From contig NZ_CP011533.1 of the NCBI RefSeq assembly GCF_001704275.1, positions 1,736,001 to 1,800,000 on the forward strand: a stretch of 64,000 nucleotides of DNA. The letters are read 5' to 3'. This DNA comes from Streptomyces noursei ATCC 11455 (GTDB taxonomy: Bacteria; Actinomycetota; Actinomycetes; Streptomycetales; Streptomycetaceae). How positions within the stretch are numbered: position 1 is the first letter of the stretch; the number at the start of each line of letters is the position of its first letter. The translations under genes and the position numbers were made by a program. This document shows, one piece after another, positions 25,775 to 33,350 of the stretch. The notes beneath the pieces are model-generated. The model saw only the letters and a program-made list of their open reading frames with translations, ran no database searches and was not told where the DNA came from.

Positions 25775-26833
25775 TCATCGGGCGACCGCCTGCCGTTGGG
25801 CGACACCCGCGTTAGTCGCCGTGTCCAGCACGGATTCCAGGGCGTCGGCCTGGCGGCTGAGCCGGAAGAGCTCCAGCCGGCCGAGGCAATCCGAGATCAG
25901 TTCGGCGTGCTGTTGGCTACCCGCGATCTGCTGGAAGGCCGCGATGCGCCGGATCACGTGGGTGCCCGTCGTGACGACAAGATCTTCGGGGACGAACCGT
26001 TCGACGTGCTTGATGCCGGCCGGCGCGAGCGGTAGGCAGCCGGCGAGTACGGCTTCGAAGATCCGCTGTGTCATCTGGCCTGCCACTGCGTATCGCTCCG
26101 GCAGGAGGAGGACGGTGGCCAGGGTGCCGTTGTAGAGGCGGGAGACATCGGTGAAGGGGATCCGTCCGAGGAAGCTGACGTGCGGCCAGCACTCGGTGCG
26201 GGTCCATTTGCCGCCGACCCAGTGCTCGAAGCGGGCGGCGGCCGGCGCGAAGAAGCGGTCGAATGCGTCATCGCGGTCGTACTGGTTGCCGGCGTAGCCG
26301 AGCGGCGTCCTACGGTCCTCGCCGGCCAGGGCGACCGGGTCGGCGCCGTCCAGAAGCGCGTCATCGATGGGGAAGAGCACGCGGTGGGCGCCGGGGGTGG
26401 GCGCGAGGGCGGCTTCGCACACCATGACGTTCGGGGTTCTGCGCCAGATGCTGTCTTCCCGCAGTTGCCGGTCCTTGTCCCAGATCACGGTGGGGGTGCG
26501 GCGACGAACGGTGTAGTGCTTGAGCAGCTCCGCCTGGCGGTGGAGGTCACAGGTATGTCCCACGGTGCCGCAGGGGCTGGTGTTGCGCCCTTCGATGGGC
26601 CAGCGCCATTCGAGGAACAGCAGGTCGATGTCCGGAATGCCGCCGTCGAAGGCGTAGTGGTCGCCGAGAGCGTCACCGGCTTCGATCCGATCACGGTTGG
26701 TCTGCAGAAAGACGATCTCGTGGCCGCGCCCGAGAAGCGCGTCGATCAGCGGGCGGCGGTGGCTCCGGCCGCCGTCAGGGGTGTTGGTGATCCCGTTTCC
26801 CAGGAAGCCCCAGAAGCTGTAACCGATCTTCAC
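25775..26833 (-). CDS. GT-B glycosyltransferase, CgeB-like
   Basis: A 352-residue protein with a GT-B layout resembling CgeB/DUF3880 glycosyltransferases. The N-terminal domain begins KIGYSFWGFLGNG with a nucleotide-sugar-type loop. The C-terminal donor domain has SFLGRIPFTDVSRLYN and TQRIFEAVLAGCLPL, the usual E-x7-E-like donor signature region. The start is GTG at 26833, overlapping the carbamoyltransferase stop (GTGA). A longer frame to 27394 is antisense-type shadow of the carbamoyltransferase gene and not supported. It should attach a sugar to the pathway core; donor and acceptor are unknown. Confidence 0.8.
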   Translation of the reverse strand: MKIGYSFWGFLGNGITNTPDGGRSHRRPLIDALLGRGHEIVFLQTNRDRIEAGDALGDHYAFDGGIPDIDLLFLEWRWPIEGRNTSPCGTVGHTCDLHRQAELLKHYTVRRRTPTVIWDKDRQLREDSIWRRTPNVMVCEAALAPTPGAHRVLFPIDDALLDGADPVALAGEDRRTPLGYAGNQYDRDDAFDRFFAPAAARFEHWVGGKWTRTECWPHVSFLGRIPFTDVSRLYNGTLATVLLLPERYAVAGQMTQRIFEAVLAGCLPLAPAGIKHVERFVPEDLVVTTGTHVIRRIAAFQQIAGSQQHAELISDCLGRLELFRLSRQADALESVLDTATNAGVAQRQAVAR

Positions 26834-28557
26834 TTGGAGATCCACCGCCCTTCGATGAGCAGGGCATCCAGCCCTGAGTTCGCCAGGCAGTCCAGAGCCA
26901 TCTCCGGCGTGCCGCAGATGGGCTTGCCCTTGACGTTGAGCGAGGTGTTGATCAGGACGGGTACTCCGGTGCGGCGGGCGAACGCCTCCAGGACCGCGTG
27001 CACGAAGGGGTTCTGTGCGGGCGTGACGGTCTGGAGTCGGGCGGTGCCGTTGGCATGGACGATCGCGGGAATCTGCTCGCGGGCGGTATCCGTCACCTGG
27101 GAGGCCATGGACATGTACGGCGCGGCCTGGCCGAGGGTGAAGAACTCCCCGGCGCGGGCGGCAGTGACCATGGGCGCGAACGGGCGGAAGGGCTCGCGGA
27201 ACTTCACCGTGGCGTTGAGCCGCTCGACCACCCCGGCTTCGAGGGGAGAGGCGAGGATGGACCGGTTTCCCAGAGCACGTGGGCCGGCCTCGACACGGCC
27301 CTGGAACAGCCCGACGATCATTCCCTGGGCCAGCTGATCCGCAAGGAACTCCGCGGCCTCGGCACCGAGGAGCTTCTGTTGCAGGTTGGGCCACGGCGTG
27401 AGGTCCAGCACCGGCTCCGGGAAGGCCGGGCCGAGGTAGCAGGCACGGGCGATCCCGGACAACGGCCGTGGGCTGCCGCTGTCGGTGTGCACGGCGACTG
27501 CGGCTCCGATCGCGGTACCGGCGTCACCGGGAGCCGGCGGAACGAAGACCTCGTCGAAGATGCCGGCCTCGATGATCCGTCCGATGCTGACGCAGTTGGT
27601 GGCGACTCCGCCGCCCACGCACAGCCGCCGCGAACCGCTCAGCACACGGGCTCGTCTCGCGAGGTGGAGCATGATCTGCTCGGTGCGCTCCTGGAGGGCG
27701 GCGGCCAGATCCTGGTGGATCTCCTGGACCGGCTCGTCCGGGTGCCGGGGCGGGCAGGTCTCGACGGTGAGCCGAGGGGAGGTGCGCGGGTAACCGGAGG
27801 TGAGCACGCGGGGAGGGAAGTACGCCGGGTCCACGGTGAAGCCGGTGGCAGTGGTGTGGACCGCGCGGGAGAAGGTGTGACGGAATCGACCGGGGTTGCC
27901 GAGCGCGGCGAGGGCCATCACGGTGCCTTCTTCGTCGCCACGGCGCCAGCCGAGGTGCTCAGTGACCGCTCCGTACACATAGCCCAGCGACGCCGGGTCC
28001 ATGAGCTCTTCCAGCATGCGAACCCGCGGGCGGGTGCTGTGGTGAGCGTGGGCGATGGTCGTGGTCTGTCGCTCGCCGAGGCTGTCGACGACGAGGACGG
28101 CCGCCTCCTCCCAGCCCGATGCCGTGAACGCGGCAAGTTGATGGGCTCGATGGTGCAGTACGGGGATGACACGAGCACCGGGGAAGTGCTGAGCGAGGAG
28201 TTTCAGGCGACGCCGGGTGCGTACGGCGACCTTGGAGAAACCCGCGGCCCTCGGAAGGGCCCGCCGTCGCGTCGTACCCGACAGCGCCATGCGCAGGGCG
28301 GCAGGAGTCTCGGCGAGGTAGCGCATGGGCTGGAAGTTGTACGCGACGGCGTCGATGTCGGCGGGCGTGATACCTGCGTCGTCCATCAGCCACGCGATGG
28401 CCTGACGGGGGTAGTCACGGGTGTGTTTGTGCTGGGACAAGCGCTCCTCTTCGACGAATCCCACCAGTTCGCCGTCGATGAGGAGTGCGGCAGCGGAGTC
28501 GTGGGTGAAGGAGCAGATGCCCAGCACCACGGACGGCTTGCGGCTCACGGCAGCCAT
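26830..28557 (-). CDS. O-carbamoyltransferase, NodU/TobZ/CmcH family
   Basis: A 575-residue carbamoyltransferase of the family that uses carbamoyl phosphate and ATP to form carbamoyl-AMP and then carbamoylates a hydroxyl of an antibiotic or sugar. Landmarks: N-terminal GICSFTHDSAAALL, the metal-binding HHRAHQ motif (near residue 134), GGGVATN, and the C-terminal EAGPRALGNRSI and NTSLNVKGKP. Length is normal. The ATG at 28557 shares a base with the upstream TS-like stop (TGATG), which fixes the start. Directly downstream of a predicted pyrimidine hydroxymethylase, its acceptor could be the new hydroxymethyl group; a sugar hydroxyl is the alternative, as in TobZ, NovN and PolO. Confidence 0.93.
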   Translation of the reverse strand: MAAVSRKPSVVLGICSFTHDSAAALLIDGELVGFVEEERLSQHKHTRDYPRQAIAWLMDDAGITPADIDAVAYNFQPMRYLAETPAALRMALSGTTRRRALPRAAGFSKVAVRTRRRLKLLAQHFPGARVIPVLHHRAHQLAAFTASGWEEAAVLVVDSLGERQTTTIAHAHHSTRPRVRMLEELMDPASLGYVYGAVTEHLGWRRGDEEGTVMALAALGNPGRFRHTFSRAVHTTATGFTVDPAYFPPRVLTSGYPRTSPRLTVETCPPRHPDEPVQEIHQDLAAALQERTEQIMLHLARRARVLSGSRRLCVGGGVATNCVSIGRIIEAGIFDEVFVPPAPGDAGTAIGAAVAVHTDSGSPRPLSGIARACYLGPAFPEPVLDLTPWPNLQQKLLGAEAAEFLADQLAQGMIVGLFQGRVEAGPRALGNRSILASPLEAGVVERLNATVKFREPFRPFAPMVTAARAGEFFTLGQAAPYMSMASQVTDTAREQIPAIVHANGTARLQTVTPAQNPFVHAVLEAFARRTGVPVLINTSLNVKGKPICGTPEMALDCLANSGLDALLIEGRWISK

Positions 28558-29513
28558 CACCTCCTCACCGCCGTTGCGGTGGTCAGCGAACTGCCGGCGC
28601 GGTTCGTCAGCTCCGAGTACCAGGCGGTCAACGCTCCCCCGAGGGGCCCACGCGTGGCACCGGCGATACGCGTCGCCTGCTCCCGCTGACCGCCCTTCCA
28701 CAGCCGGTAGCTGCGCATGGTCTGTGCCATGGCATCCCAACCTGGGTGGCCGGTCTCCTCGCCGGCCTGGGTCCGGTCGAGAAGCTGCTCGAACCCGTCC
28801 CACGGCGTGGTCAGTTCAGGCATCAACGGGCTCGCCGTCACGCCGGTCAACGCATCGGCGTGCTCGATGTCGCGCTCGTAGATGTGGAGGGAGCCGACGT
28901 GGTGGTGGTATTCGCCCAGGTCGGCGTCCAACCATCCGGCCACCAGCTCGTGGAGCGTGGTGAAGAAGAACAGGTCGTACGGCATGCCGATCCACACGTC
29001 CTGGCCGCGCATCGTGGTCGACATGTGCAGTCGTCCGCCGCGCAGGTTGAAGCGGAAGCCGAGTGTGCAAGGGACGTCTTTATGGCCGGCGGTGTCGCGG
29101 GCCGGGTCGTAGAGCTGGATGATCGCCCGCCGGGAATCGGGGTCATCCTTGAGGATCTCCACGGCGCGGTGGAGCTGGTCGACCGTGCCTCCCCAGCTCC
29201 GCATCCTGGGCCCATAGGCGCCACGGAGGACGCCATCGTCCGCGTACTGTCGCAGCCGCGCGTTGTAGTCGAAGATCCACGGAGCATCGGTGCCGGAAAG
29301 GTGCCAGACGGTCTCGGCCACCGCGAAGGCGGGGTTCACGATGCGGGCGGGCGGCGCGTACAGGAGCCGGGCCCTGGGCTGGGTCAGGCGCATGGTGACG
29401 TCGAGGACCTCGCGCGTGGCCATCCCGCGGGGGCTGATCTTCTCCCCGCTCTTGGCCAACGTGACGGCCCCGGTGAAGAGTTCGGCGACGCTGTCGGCGG
29501 TCAGGTTCGTCAT
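28557..29513 (-). CDS. Thymidylate-synthase homologue, predicted (d)CMP 5-hydroxymethylase
   Basis: A 318-residue TS-fold enzyme. The catalytic Cys149 is in VPCTLGF, the phosphate-binding Arg pair is SRR (128-129), and the nucleotide-sugar contacts His210/Tyr212 lie in GSLHIY. In true thymidylate synthases the base-selecting residue is Asn (P-F-N; Asn177 in E. coli). Here the same position is Asp180 (MPYDLFFF). Asp at this site is the known hallmark of dCMP hydroxymethylase of T-even phages and of CMP hydroxymethylases of nucleoside pathways such as MilA (mildiomycin). I therefore predict transfer of a hydroxymethyl group from methylene-THF to C5 of CMP or dCMP. It overlaps both neighbours (ATGA with the GT, TGATG with the carbamoyltransferase). 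Which sugar (ribo or deoxy) is preferred cannot be told. Confidence 0.88.
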   Translation of the reverse strand: MTNLTADSVAELFTGAVTLAKSGEKISPRGMATREVLDVTMRLTQPRARLLYAPPARIVNPAFAVAETVWHLSGTDAPWIFDYNARLRQYADDGVLRGAYGPRMRSWGGTVDQLHRAVEILKDDPDSRRAIIQLYDPARDTAGHKDVPCTLGFRFNLRGGRLHMSTTMRGQDVWIGMPYDLFFFTTLHELVAGWLDADLGEYHHHVGSLHIYERDIEHADALTGVTASPLMPELTTPWDGFEQLLDRTQAGEETGHPGWDAMAQTMRSYRLWKGGQREQATRIAGATRGPLGGALTAWYSELTNRAGSSLTTATAVRR

Positions 29514-31381
29514 CGGACGGTGGCTCCCTCGCCCCGGGGCGGGCTGGAGTCGGCGCCCTCGGGTTGGTGGTCTGTTGGGTCGGTGTGCGAGTTGCCGGCC
29601 TCGGCCTGGCGCATGATGAGCTGGGCGACGTCAGCAGCGCTGCGGCCTCGCCAGCGGCACACCGCATCGCGCGCTTCTCGCGGTACTTGGGTGCTCCCCC
29701 GGCTCACGAGGTCGAGCGCGTCCGTAACGTCGGAAGCCGTACGGCAGCGATGCGCGGCGGCATGTTCTGCGAGACCGAGCGTGCGGTCGCCGGGACGTTC
29801 CAGTTCGACGACGGGTACATCGAGGAGGACGGCTTCGATGCCGCATGTGGAAGACACGCTGACCACGGCATCCGCACCCGCCAGGCAACCGCGCGCTCCG
29901 ACGCGCGGGTCGGCCACGGCCACCGGCGGCTCTCCGCCCTCCCGCAGCAAGCGGTCGAAGACATGCCCCTCTTGGACTGGGTGCGGGGCGATAACCAGGC
30001 CCCAGCATCCCCGGGCATTCATCAGGCCGTCGAGGATGATGTCCGCCTGGGCCTGCAAGCGCTCCGGGCTGAACGGCTGACATGCCCACACCGCGATCCG
30101 CTCCGGGCCGTGTCCGTTGCAAGCTCCGAGCAACTTCTGGAGGTAGCGGCGTTGCGCTTCTCTCCCAAGGTCGGCGAGAGCATCGAAGCGCGGCTGCCCC
30201 AGGACGTGGATCTCGGCCCCGGGGTGCCGAGCCCACGCCTGCGCCGCGGCGACGTCGCGGTCACCCATCACCACGATGTGGCGACTGTGGAGGGCGGGCC
30301 AGGCGACCGACTCAGGTGTCCACGCGCCGTGCTGGACGTTCACGGTGGTCACACCGTGCCGCTCGGCGACATGGGCGGCGAGGGCCCCCAGCGGACTGAT
30401 GTCGTTGCTCAGCAGCACAGTATGCGGGCGTACCGCGTCGAGCAGCTCGTCGAGCCACTCCTCCACTCGCGCTACGGCTTGCCAGGACGGCTGCGTACAT
30501 CCACCGCTCTCTTCGAGAAGTGCGGCGGCGAGGCGCTCCAGCCGGTCCAACCGAACGGTGTGAACGCCGACTTGGACCGTGCTATCGACTCCGGTGGGTT
30601 CTTCGGCATCTGGCCGCAGTCCGGGGACCGTTCCAGAAGCCGTGAGCGCCGCAGAGGGTGCTGGCCGCAACGTGACGGACCCGTTTGCGGGGGCTGGGCA
30701 GCGTTCCACCGGGTCCGTGGCGAGGTCGACCAACACGCTGGATCGGCCTTCGCCTGCAAGTTGCTCCAGTACCGGCAGCAGGGTTTGCGCGTGTCGTGAT
30801 GACCAGGACAGTGCCACTACCTCGGCCGTAGCCATGGCCGAAGACGTCGACGCGTCTACGCGGCGGCTGTCGAGATGTGGAGCGGTGAGCTTTCGCAGCC
30901 GGGCGGAGCGCGCCGGATTGTGCGGCGCCTGCGCACCGAGGGCGTACGCAACGCCCGACCAGGTGACGGTGTAGGCGCGGTACTCGCGTGAGCTGCATTC
31001 CCGCAACCCGAGAAGCCCCTCGTAGGGAGCAAGGGTCAAAGGCCCAGGGGTCGCAGCGAACTCGGGCCAGGCACTCAGGGCCAGGAGCTTCCGCACCAGC
31101 TGCGTGATCAGACGCCGTATGGGGACGTGCTGCACGTACAACCACGAGGCCCCACCCTGCGTCTCGGCGAGCCGCGAGCTGTACGCCTCCAGCGCGGACA
31201 TGACCTTGGTGACGTACCGGTCCACCTCTGTTCGGTCGACCGGCAGAGCCTCAAGATCCAACGTGGTGATGTGGGCGGCCGTGATGTGTCGCAGGGGCGC
31301 TTCCCCGACGAGCGCCCAGACGATCTGCTCCCCCACGAACGTCCGGGCGAGGCCGAGGGCACTCCTCTTCACGGTGCTCAC
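29510..31381 (-). CDS. Large GT-B-type glycosyltransferase
   Basis: A 623-residue protein. Residues about 1-180 are a helical/alpha-beta extension I do not recognise. The rest resembles GT-B glycosyltransferases of the CDP-glycerol glycerophosphotransferase, polysialyltransferase or KDO-transferase type: LSNDISPLGALAAHVAER, TVNVQHGAW, IHVLGQPRFD, APHPVQEGHVF and a donor-site VSVSSTCGIEAVLLDVPVVEL. CMP-activated donors are common in these families, and a CMP-sugar synthetase-like gene ends the operon, so a CMP-ulosonate donor is plausible. The GTG at 31381 overlaps the HAD stop, and its stop overlaps the TS-like start. The C-terminal tail is hydrophilic. Confidence 0.72.
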   Translation of the reverse strand: MSTVKRSALGLARTFVGEQIVWALVGEAPLRHITAAHITTLDLEALPVDRTEVDRYVTKVMSALEAYSSRLAETQGGASWLYVQHVPIRRLITQLVRKLLALSAWPEFAATPGPLTLAPYEGLLGLRECSSREYRAYTVTWSGVAYALGAQAPHNPARSARLRKLTAPHLDSRRVDASTSSAMATAEVVALSWSSRHAQTLLPVLEQLAGEGRSSVLVDLATDPVERCPAPANGSVTLRPAPSAALTASGTVPGLRPDAEEPTGVDSTVQVGVHTVRLDRLERLAAALLEESGGCTQPSWQAVARVEEWLDELLDAVRPHTVLLSNDISPLGALAAHVAERHGVTTVNVQHGAWTPESVAWPALHSRHIVVMGDRDVAAAQAWARHPGAEIHVLGQPRFDALADLGREAQRRYLQKLLGACNGHGPERIAVWACQPFSPERLQAQADIILDGLMNARGCWGLVIAPHPVQEGHVFDRLLREGGEPPVAVADPRVGARGCLAGADAVVSVSSTCGIEAVLLDVPVVELERPGDRTLGLAEHAAAHRCRTASDVTDALDLVSRGSTQVPREARDAVCRWRGRSAADVAQLIMRQAEAGNSHTDPTDHQPEGADSSPPRGEGATVR

Positions 31382-32046
31382 AGCAGGCTCCCCGCGACAA
31401 AGGGACCCGACTCGCAGCCCGTGCCCAGCAACCGGAGGAGGTCCCGCGGGTCATCCGCGATCTCGGGTGCCGGGCTGCCGGGCTCGCCATAGCCCCAGAC
31501 GGCATGCACGTACGGGACACCGGCCCGCCGTGCGCACTCGCGGTCGACGGCCATATCGCCCACGAACACCGCGGACGCGGGATCAGTGGCGAGATCAACG
31601 AGGGCGAGCATCAGCGGGTCCGGTGCAGGTTTGCCCCGCACCTCACCGCTGGGGGTCCGTACCGCGGCAAAAGGGCACCCGAGCCGGGCCAGCAGTGGAG
31701 CGGCGCGGTCAAAGGGTTTGGACGTGACGACCCCGAGCAACCAGTCGGCAGCAGCGAATGCGTGGAGCACTTCCTCCACACCGTCGAACGGCTGGGCCAG
31801 CTCGCAGCTCTGCTGCGACGCCTCCGCGTACGTCTCGTGAACAAGGTCCGCATCGGCGAGGCCGAGCCGTTCCATGATGTCGTCGAAGGGACGACCGAGG
31901 TGCTGCTCGTATGCCTCGAACGGTACGTCGATGCAGTGGTGTTCGCGTACCGCTTGCCATGCCTGCCGCATGATCGGTCGCGTATCGAGCAGGACACCGT
32001 CGAGATCGAGAACGAGCGCACGCCTGCCCTGGGAAGACGCCGTCAT
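31378..32046 (-). CDS. HAD-superfamily phosphatase
   Basis: A 222-residue HAD hydrolase of the beta-phosphoglucomutase/phosphoglycolate-phosphatase group. Motif I is LDLDGVLLDT (both catalytic Asp), motif II VVTSK, motif III Lys in RGKPAPDP and motif IV FVGDMAVD. It probably dephosphorylates a sugar- or nucleotide-phosphate of the pathway; in KDO biosynthesis a HAD enzyme (KdsC) does the equivalent step, and this one could act before the KdsB-like enzyme. The ATG at 32046 overlaps the LuxR stop, tying structural genes to their regulator. Confidence 0.9.
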   Translation of the reverse strand: MTASSQGRRALVLDLDGVLLDTRPIMRQAWQAVREHHCIDVPFEAYEQHLGRPFDDIMERLGLADADLVHETYAEASQQSCELAQPFDGVEEVLHAFAAADWLLGVVTSKPFDRAAPLLARLGCPFAAVRTPSGEVRGKPAPDPLMLALVDLATDPASAVFVGDMAVDRECARRAGVPYVHAVWGYGEPGSPAPEIADDPRDLLRLLGTGCESGPFVAGSLL

Positions 32047-32510
32047 CGGGATCCCACCCCTGCGCCGGCGTTGAGGATGTCCCAGCTCCAGGCGAGGCTT
32101 ACTCCGTGCACGGCGTCAGCGGCACCGATCTTGTCCAGCAGCCGCCGGATGTGCTTCTTGGCACCCTGGTGTGACATCAGCTGCGCCTTCGCGACTTCTT
32201 TCGCACCCGCGCCCCGGGCGAGCAGCCTGAGCGTGGTCGTCTCCTCCTCGGAGAGCGCCGGCCGTACGGCCTCCGCGCCAGCTGGCCGGGCTTCATGGCC
32301 TGCTCGGCACGCCAGGTCGGCGAGGGCGGCCCGGCGGCTCGTACCCAGCTTGGTCCGGATACTGCGGAGGTAGCCCTTGACGGTGTCCTCGGCCAAGCCG
32401 GTGCGGGCCGCGATCTCACTGTTTGCCAGGCCATCGGCGACCAGGCCCAGAATCTCGGTTTCCCTCCCTGTCAGGAGGGACAGCAGCGCAGGCGGTGAAT
32501 GTGCGGGCAT
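32043..32510 (-). CDS. LuxR-type regulator with two HTH domains
   Basis: A 155-residue protein made of two LuxR/GerE-like helix-turn-helix units: LTGRETEILGLVADGLANSEIA...EDTVKGYL (about 13-55) and LSEEETTTLRLLARGAGAKEVA...SHQGAKKHI (about 85-130), with no sensory domain. The second unit keeps the pattern but is less canonical. It heads the biosynthetic operon and is translationally coupled to the HAD gene (ATGA), so it is probably a pathway-specific, autoregulated activator. The ATG start has GGAG nine bases upstream. Confidence 0.85.
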   Translation of the reverse strand: MPAHSPPALLSLLTGRETEILGLVADGLANSEIAARTGLAEDTVKGYLRSIRTKLGTSRRAALADLACRAGHEARPAGAEAVRPALSEEETTTLRLLARGAGAKEVAKAQLMSHQGAKKHIRRLLDKIGAADAVHGVSLAWSWDILNAGAGVGSR

Positions 32511-32572
32511 GACGAACAGCTCCAGGGTCTGATCGGATGCGTGAAGTGACGAGGGAGAGGTGCTGGCCGCGG

Positions 32573-33034
32573 TCAGACGGCCGGCAGCATTGACGGGCAG
32601 TGCAGGAAGGCAAGGACCCGTTTGCCTGTGCCATCCGGCTTGAGATGTGAGGTCCAGGCATCTGCCTCGGCTGCCACGATGTGCAGGCCCCGGCCATTGA
32701 GCCCGCTGATCGGTCCCGTACGCGGGGCGGGGAGCTGGCAGGAGTTGTCCTCCAGCTCGATTCCTACGACGTCATTCCGGTAGGAGATCGTCATGGTGAT
32801 CTCCTCCAACAGGCCCTCGTCCTTGGTCCTGCCGTGGCGGCGTGCGTTCGTGACGAGTTCGCTGACGATGAGCAGTACGCGATCGGCGAGCGCGTCCAGG
32901 CCCCACTCGGTGAGCGTGGTCCGGGCGAATGCCCGGGCCCGACGCGGTGCGAGGTCGTCGGAGGACAGTGAGACGCTGGATTGCAGTTCGGCTCGTTCGA
33001 TGATGGCTTCCATGGCCAGGGCGGCGATGTCCAT
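32573..33034 (-). CDS. HATPase_c regulator, RsbW/SpoIIAB-like
   Basis: A 153-residue GHKL ATP-binding protein of the anti-sigma-factor kinase type. The N-box is LIVSELVTNARRHG, the G1 region ELEDNSCQLP has D followed by N instead of the usual D-x-G, and the G2 box is GRGLHIV. Streptomycetes carry many of these; they control sigma factors or cluster regulators. It precedes the LuxR gene by 62 bp on the same strand and stands divergently to the XRE gene. I chose the ATG at 33034 because AGGGCAGG lies just upstream; the longer frame has no ribosome-binding site. Confidence 0.82.
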   Translation of the reverse strand: MDIAALAMEAIIERAELQSSVSLSSDDLAPRRARAFARTTLTEWGLDALADRVLLIVSELVTNARRHGRTKDEGLLEEITMTISYRNDVVGIELEDNSCQLPAPRTGPISGLNGRGLHIVAAEADAWTSHLKPDGTGKRVLAFLHCPSMLPAV

Positions 33035-33042
33035 ACCTGCCC

Positions 33043-33159
33043 TCACGCCATCCGCCGTGGTCCGCTGCCACAGGCTCGACGCCGGCCGCCGTGCCGACGG
33101 CGGAGAGCCGCCGATTCCCTGCAGGAATTGTGGAACGCCATCTGGTGGTTCGCCGCCAT
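33043..33159 (-). CDS. 38-residue basic peptide ORF upstream of the HATPase gene
   Basis: A short frame starting MAANHQMAFHN, with GGGAGG seven bases before its ATG, an unusually good ribosome-binding site for this window. It ends 8 bp before the HATPase start, and its last bases sit beside the HATPase ribosome-binding site. The peptide is Arg-rich with two cysteines. It could be a leader that couples translation to the HATPase, a small regulatory peptide, or chance. An ATG two codons earlier is too close to the ribosome-binding site. Confidence 0.4.
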   Translation of the reverse strand: MAANHQMAFHNSCRESAALRRRHGGRRRACGSGPRRMA

Positions 33160-33350
33160 GGACATACCTCCCAAGGTCCCTGCCGTGCCGAGTCGATGAG
33201 TCTCGGCAACGGCTTGGGTGGCACGCTGCCAGGGAGCGGAAGAGATCGCATATCGCCGGGGTAATAAGGAAGTTGGGCTGCAATATGGCAACTGCAATGC
33301 CAGCATGAGCGCCATGCGTCCGTATCGGTCGGCCGACGCCGGGAGGGGTA

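Noticed and set aside
28557..29513. A second thymidylate synthase for DNA synthesis
   Set aside because: The base-selecting Asn is Asp, and the gene sits inside a secondary-metabolite-like operon.
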